From contig NZ_JAAGNZ010000003.1 of assembly GCF_010747415.1 (NCBI RefSeq), positions 62,001-126,000 of the forward strand: a DNA stretch of 64,000 bases. Reading direction: 5' to 3'. Numbering within the stretch: position 1 is the first letter of the stretch; the number at the start of each line of letters is the position of its first letter. The notes under the pieces are model-generated. The model had not been told where the DNA came from, searched no databases, and saw nothing but the letters and a program-made list of their open reading frames with translations. The DNA is from Spirosoma agri (GTDB taxonomy: Bacteria > Bacteroidota > Bacteroidia > Cytophagales > Spirosomataceae). Positions 63,734-64,000 of this stretch are shown piece after piece. The position numbers were made by a program, and so were the translations under genes.

Positions 63734-64000
63734 ATGAAACCCCTACGGAAACTATATCTTATTTTGCTGGCGGGCACGCTAACACTAACCCAGAACGGCT
63801 GCAATAAAGCCCTGGATTTAGACCCGCTCGATCAACTCTCGGACGCTGCTTACTGGCAGTCCGCCAATGACTTCTTGCTGGCAGCCAACACATTCTACAC
63901 CTATGAGCGGTCATTCATCGACGTACTCTACGACGTAAATGGCTCCACGCAGAACTACCATTCTGATTTCAAAAGCGACTTTGCTTCGGGTCAAAATGCC
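63734..64000 (+). CDS. SusD/RagB-family lipoprotein, 5' part only
   Basis: ATG 63734 begins MKPLRKLYLILLAGT with lipobox LTQNGC. Mature start NKALDLDPLDQLSDAAYWQS and ANDFLLAANTFYTYERS are typical of SusD N-termini. The gene runs beyond the window. Cell-surface glycan-binding partner of SusC. Confidence 0.88.
   Translation, partial: MKPLRKLYLILLAGTLTLTQNGCNKALDLDPLDQLSDAAYWQSANDFLLAANTFYTYERSFIDVLYDVNGSTQNYHSDFKSDFASGQNA

Noticed and set aside
1-64000. CRISPR arrays, tRNA, rRNA
   Set aside because: No regularly spaced direct repeats and no cloverleaf or rRNA-like stretch were seen on either strand.

Overview
The window looks like the chromosome of a Cytophagales/Spirosoma-like member of the Bacteroidota. 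The evidence is a SusC/SusD pair under an ECF sigma/FecR system, C-terminal secretion-sorting-like tails on two large exoproteins, 7TM-DISM sensor kinases, GH2 and GH97 glycosidases, DUF3570/DUF4266 proteins, curlin-type amyloids and intermediate GC content. This is inference from gene families; no rRNA or tRNA is present to confirm it.

Layout. 0-4 kb: two tandem paralogous 7TM-DISM sensors (the first cut by the window edge), each preceded by a near-identical 16-bp palindrome, then a broken SBBP-repeat gene. 5-6.4 kb: membrane-anchored alpha/beta hydrolase. 6.8-14.4 kb: an unusual cluster of two terpenoid-cyclase-fold proteins, a Wzm/Wzt-like ABC exporter, a UbiA prenyltransferase and two glycosyltransferases; I infer synthesis and export of a lipid- or terpenoid-linked glycan. 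15.2-17.5 kb: GAF/PAS histidine kinase. 17.6-23 kb: SMP-30-like propeller, PQQ dehydrogenase, frameshifted cupin, SDR and a divergent broken AraC regulator. 23.6-26.6 kb: aquaporin, a small TIR-bounded element carrying a membrane miniprotein, and an S41-type protease. 26.9-38.7 kb: two large mosaic exoproteins, GH2, GH97 and a small secreted protein.

39-46.4 kb: RES/Xre toxin-antitoxin module, a serine recombinase broken by tiny GC-rich palindromic inserts, a five-gene redox/outer-membrane operon (Rieske, thioredoxin, ApbE, DUF4266, DUF3570), a BRO-like ORF, a VIT-family remnant and an alpha/beta hydrolase. 46.5-53.3 kb: an island of nine small genes (lipoproteins, two TlpA-like thioredoxins, DUF7660) bounded by inverted ~235-bp repeats. 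A 24-bp motif recurs in almost every intergenic gap of this island. 53.3-56.3 kb: a CarboxypepD fragment and two curlin-like genes. 56.5-64 kb: LacI pseudogene with an intact double operator, ECF sigma factor, FecR anti-sigma, SusC with STN domain, and the start of susD.

Three genome-scale signals stand out. A short palindromic repeat family (core AAACGCTCC/GGAGCGTTT with GTCTC-like ends) occurs at least a dozen times, almost only between genes. Pseudogenes are frequent (SBBP, AraC, recombinase, VIT, CarboxypepD, LacI, a frameshifted cupin). The 46.5-53.3 kb island has shared gene-junction motifs. Functions come from motif recognition by eye; no database search was run.
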